64,000 bases of DNA, taken from the NCBI GenBank assembly GCA_019038745.1, contig JAHOYV010000024.1, positions 59,324 through 123,323 on the forward strand, given 5' to 3'. Origin of the DNA: Gemmatimonadales bacterium. GTDB taxonomy: Bacteria; Krumholzibacteriota; Krumholzibacteriia; LZORAL124-64-63. How positions within the stretch are numbered: position 1 is the stretch's first letter; each line of letters begins with the position of its first letter. Shown in pieces: positions 63,594 to 64,000 of this stretch. The position numbers and the translations under genes were made by a program. Under the pieces are notes generated by a model. It did not search any database. It was not told where the DNA came from and worked only from the letters and a program-made list of their open reading frames with translations.

Positions 63594-64000
63594 TCAGTTC
63601 CAGGTTTCGCCCGTTGCTTCGGCCGATTGATCCATGTCCGGCCAATCGTTCCCCTGGTCAAATTGGTCAACCTGGTCAAAATCCATCTCCACCTGAGGTG
63701 GTGCCCTGGCTGGCAGGACGGTCGGAGGTTCGGTGGGCTCGCCGATATGTTTCAGTATCTTCTCCACTACTGGCGGCTCCATGATGAATGCGATCAGACG
63801 CATGGGTTGGCCGCATTTTTCACAGGTTAACGGCAAACATTCATAGATCCGCACCAGCAGCATGGCCCAACATCGGGCTGCTGTCTGGCGAACCCGACTT
63901 TGCGGCTTGTCCGCCGCTTGGTCTCGCTGGTCGATTTCCATCTTTTCCCGCGCCTCGGTCAACAGTTGCAGCGTAGCTCCCGACGGCCCGGCCGTTTCGA
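63594..64000 (-). CDS. IS91-family transposase, C-terminal part
   Basis: An open frame of 135 codons enters from the right edge and ends at 63594. It contains AARCWAMLLVRIYECLPLTCEKCGQPMRLIAFIMEP, the zinc-finger-like CxxC and IxFI signature close to the C-terminus of IS91-type (Y2) transposases, then VEKILKHIGEPTEPPTVLPARAPPQ and an acidic tail with two repeats of DQVDQ/FDQ, ending TGETWN. The catalytic HUH and Tyr region would lie beyond the window. An internal TTG at 63962 is not a real start. Compared with this, the copy at 12946-13376 is frameshifted and lacks the middle. Confidence 0.75.
   Translation of the reverse strand, partial: ETAGPSGATLQLLTEAREKMEIDQRDQAADKPQSRVRQTAARCWAMLLVRIYECLPLTCEKCGQPMRLIAFIMEPPVVEKILKHIGEPTEPPTVLPARAPPQVEMDFDQVDQFDQGNDWPDMDQSAEATGETWN

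Larger units (their letters stand above)
63376..64000 (-). mobile_element. 3' part of an IS91-like element (continues beyond window)
   Basis: Homologous in inverted orientation to 13119-13594. The shared sequence begins here at 63376, which defines the 3' end of the element. The transposase gene inside is intact as far as the window goes, so this copy may be complete. Two hairpins lie between the gene and the end. Confidence 0.75.

Noticed and set aside
1..64000. CRISPR array, tRNA, rRNA or prophage
   Set aside because: No regularly spaced repeats, no cloverleaf or rRNA-like conserved stretch and no phage structural genes were found on either strand.

Overview
This window looks like a chromosomal segment from an uncultured or little-studied Gram-negative bacterium, most likely of the FCB superphylum (Krumholzibacteriota, Eisenbacteria, Latescibacterota or KSB1 type). 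That placement is inference. It rests on five secreted proteins that end in the same FlgD-like C-terminal domain (NPFNP ... SGVY ... MVLxK), on LVIVD and PD40 propeller proteins, on many TTG/GTG starts with strong AGGAGG-type ribosome binding sites, and on outer-membrane proteins (TonB receptor, autotransporter, small barrels). No rRNA, tRNA or CRISPR was seen.

Layout. 1-12.4 kb, all minus strand: a partial GT-C membrane glycosyltransferase, an MCP-cheW chemotaxis pair, a 14-repeat LVIVD propeller protein, a TPR/PD40 protein, and an OmpR-type response regulator with its kinase. 12.4-30 kb is an accessory stretch: several large PAS or hybrid histidine kinases, a two-component-type propeller/PP2C phosphatase, and an operon of TonB-dependent receptor, YfiR-like protein and hybrid kinase. 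Debris lies between them: three fragments of one IS91-like transposase family, a broken CusA/CzcA efflux gene and copies of a dispersed repeat. 30.2-36.8 kb is one 2180-residue autotransporter with about 25 glycine-rich repeats. 36.9-43 kb holds a subtilisin-like protease, a TPR glycosyltransferase and a membrane glycosyltransferase.

43-49.7 kb is a single tightly packed minus-strand operon for a four-subunit cytoplasmic group 3 (sulfhydrogenase-like, probably 3b) [NiFe]-hydrogenase. The order is FeS subunit, flavoprotein, small subunit, large subunit, maturation protease, then a lone receiver, a membrane histidine kinase and a tandem ACT protein. Overlapping start and stop codons suggest the signalling genes are made together with the enzyme. 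49.9-58 kb carries three secreted proteins with the shared C-terminal domain (a metallophosphoesterase, an SGNH esterase and a large unknown) plus one small hypothetical. 58-64 kb has a PAP2 phosphatase, a small outer-membrane protein whose start codon touches a 281-bp internally deleted IS3 derivative, a fused membrane/spermidine-synthase/TPR protein, and the 3' end of a better-preserved IS91-like element running off the window.

The strongest leads for something new are the hydrogenase operon with a built-in kinase-receiver-ACT module, the receptor-YfiR-kinase operon as a possible trans-envelope relay, and the long-repeat autotransporter in what appears to be an unusual host. All functions are read from sequence motifs alone.
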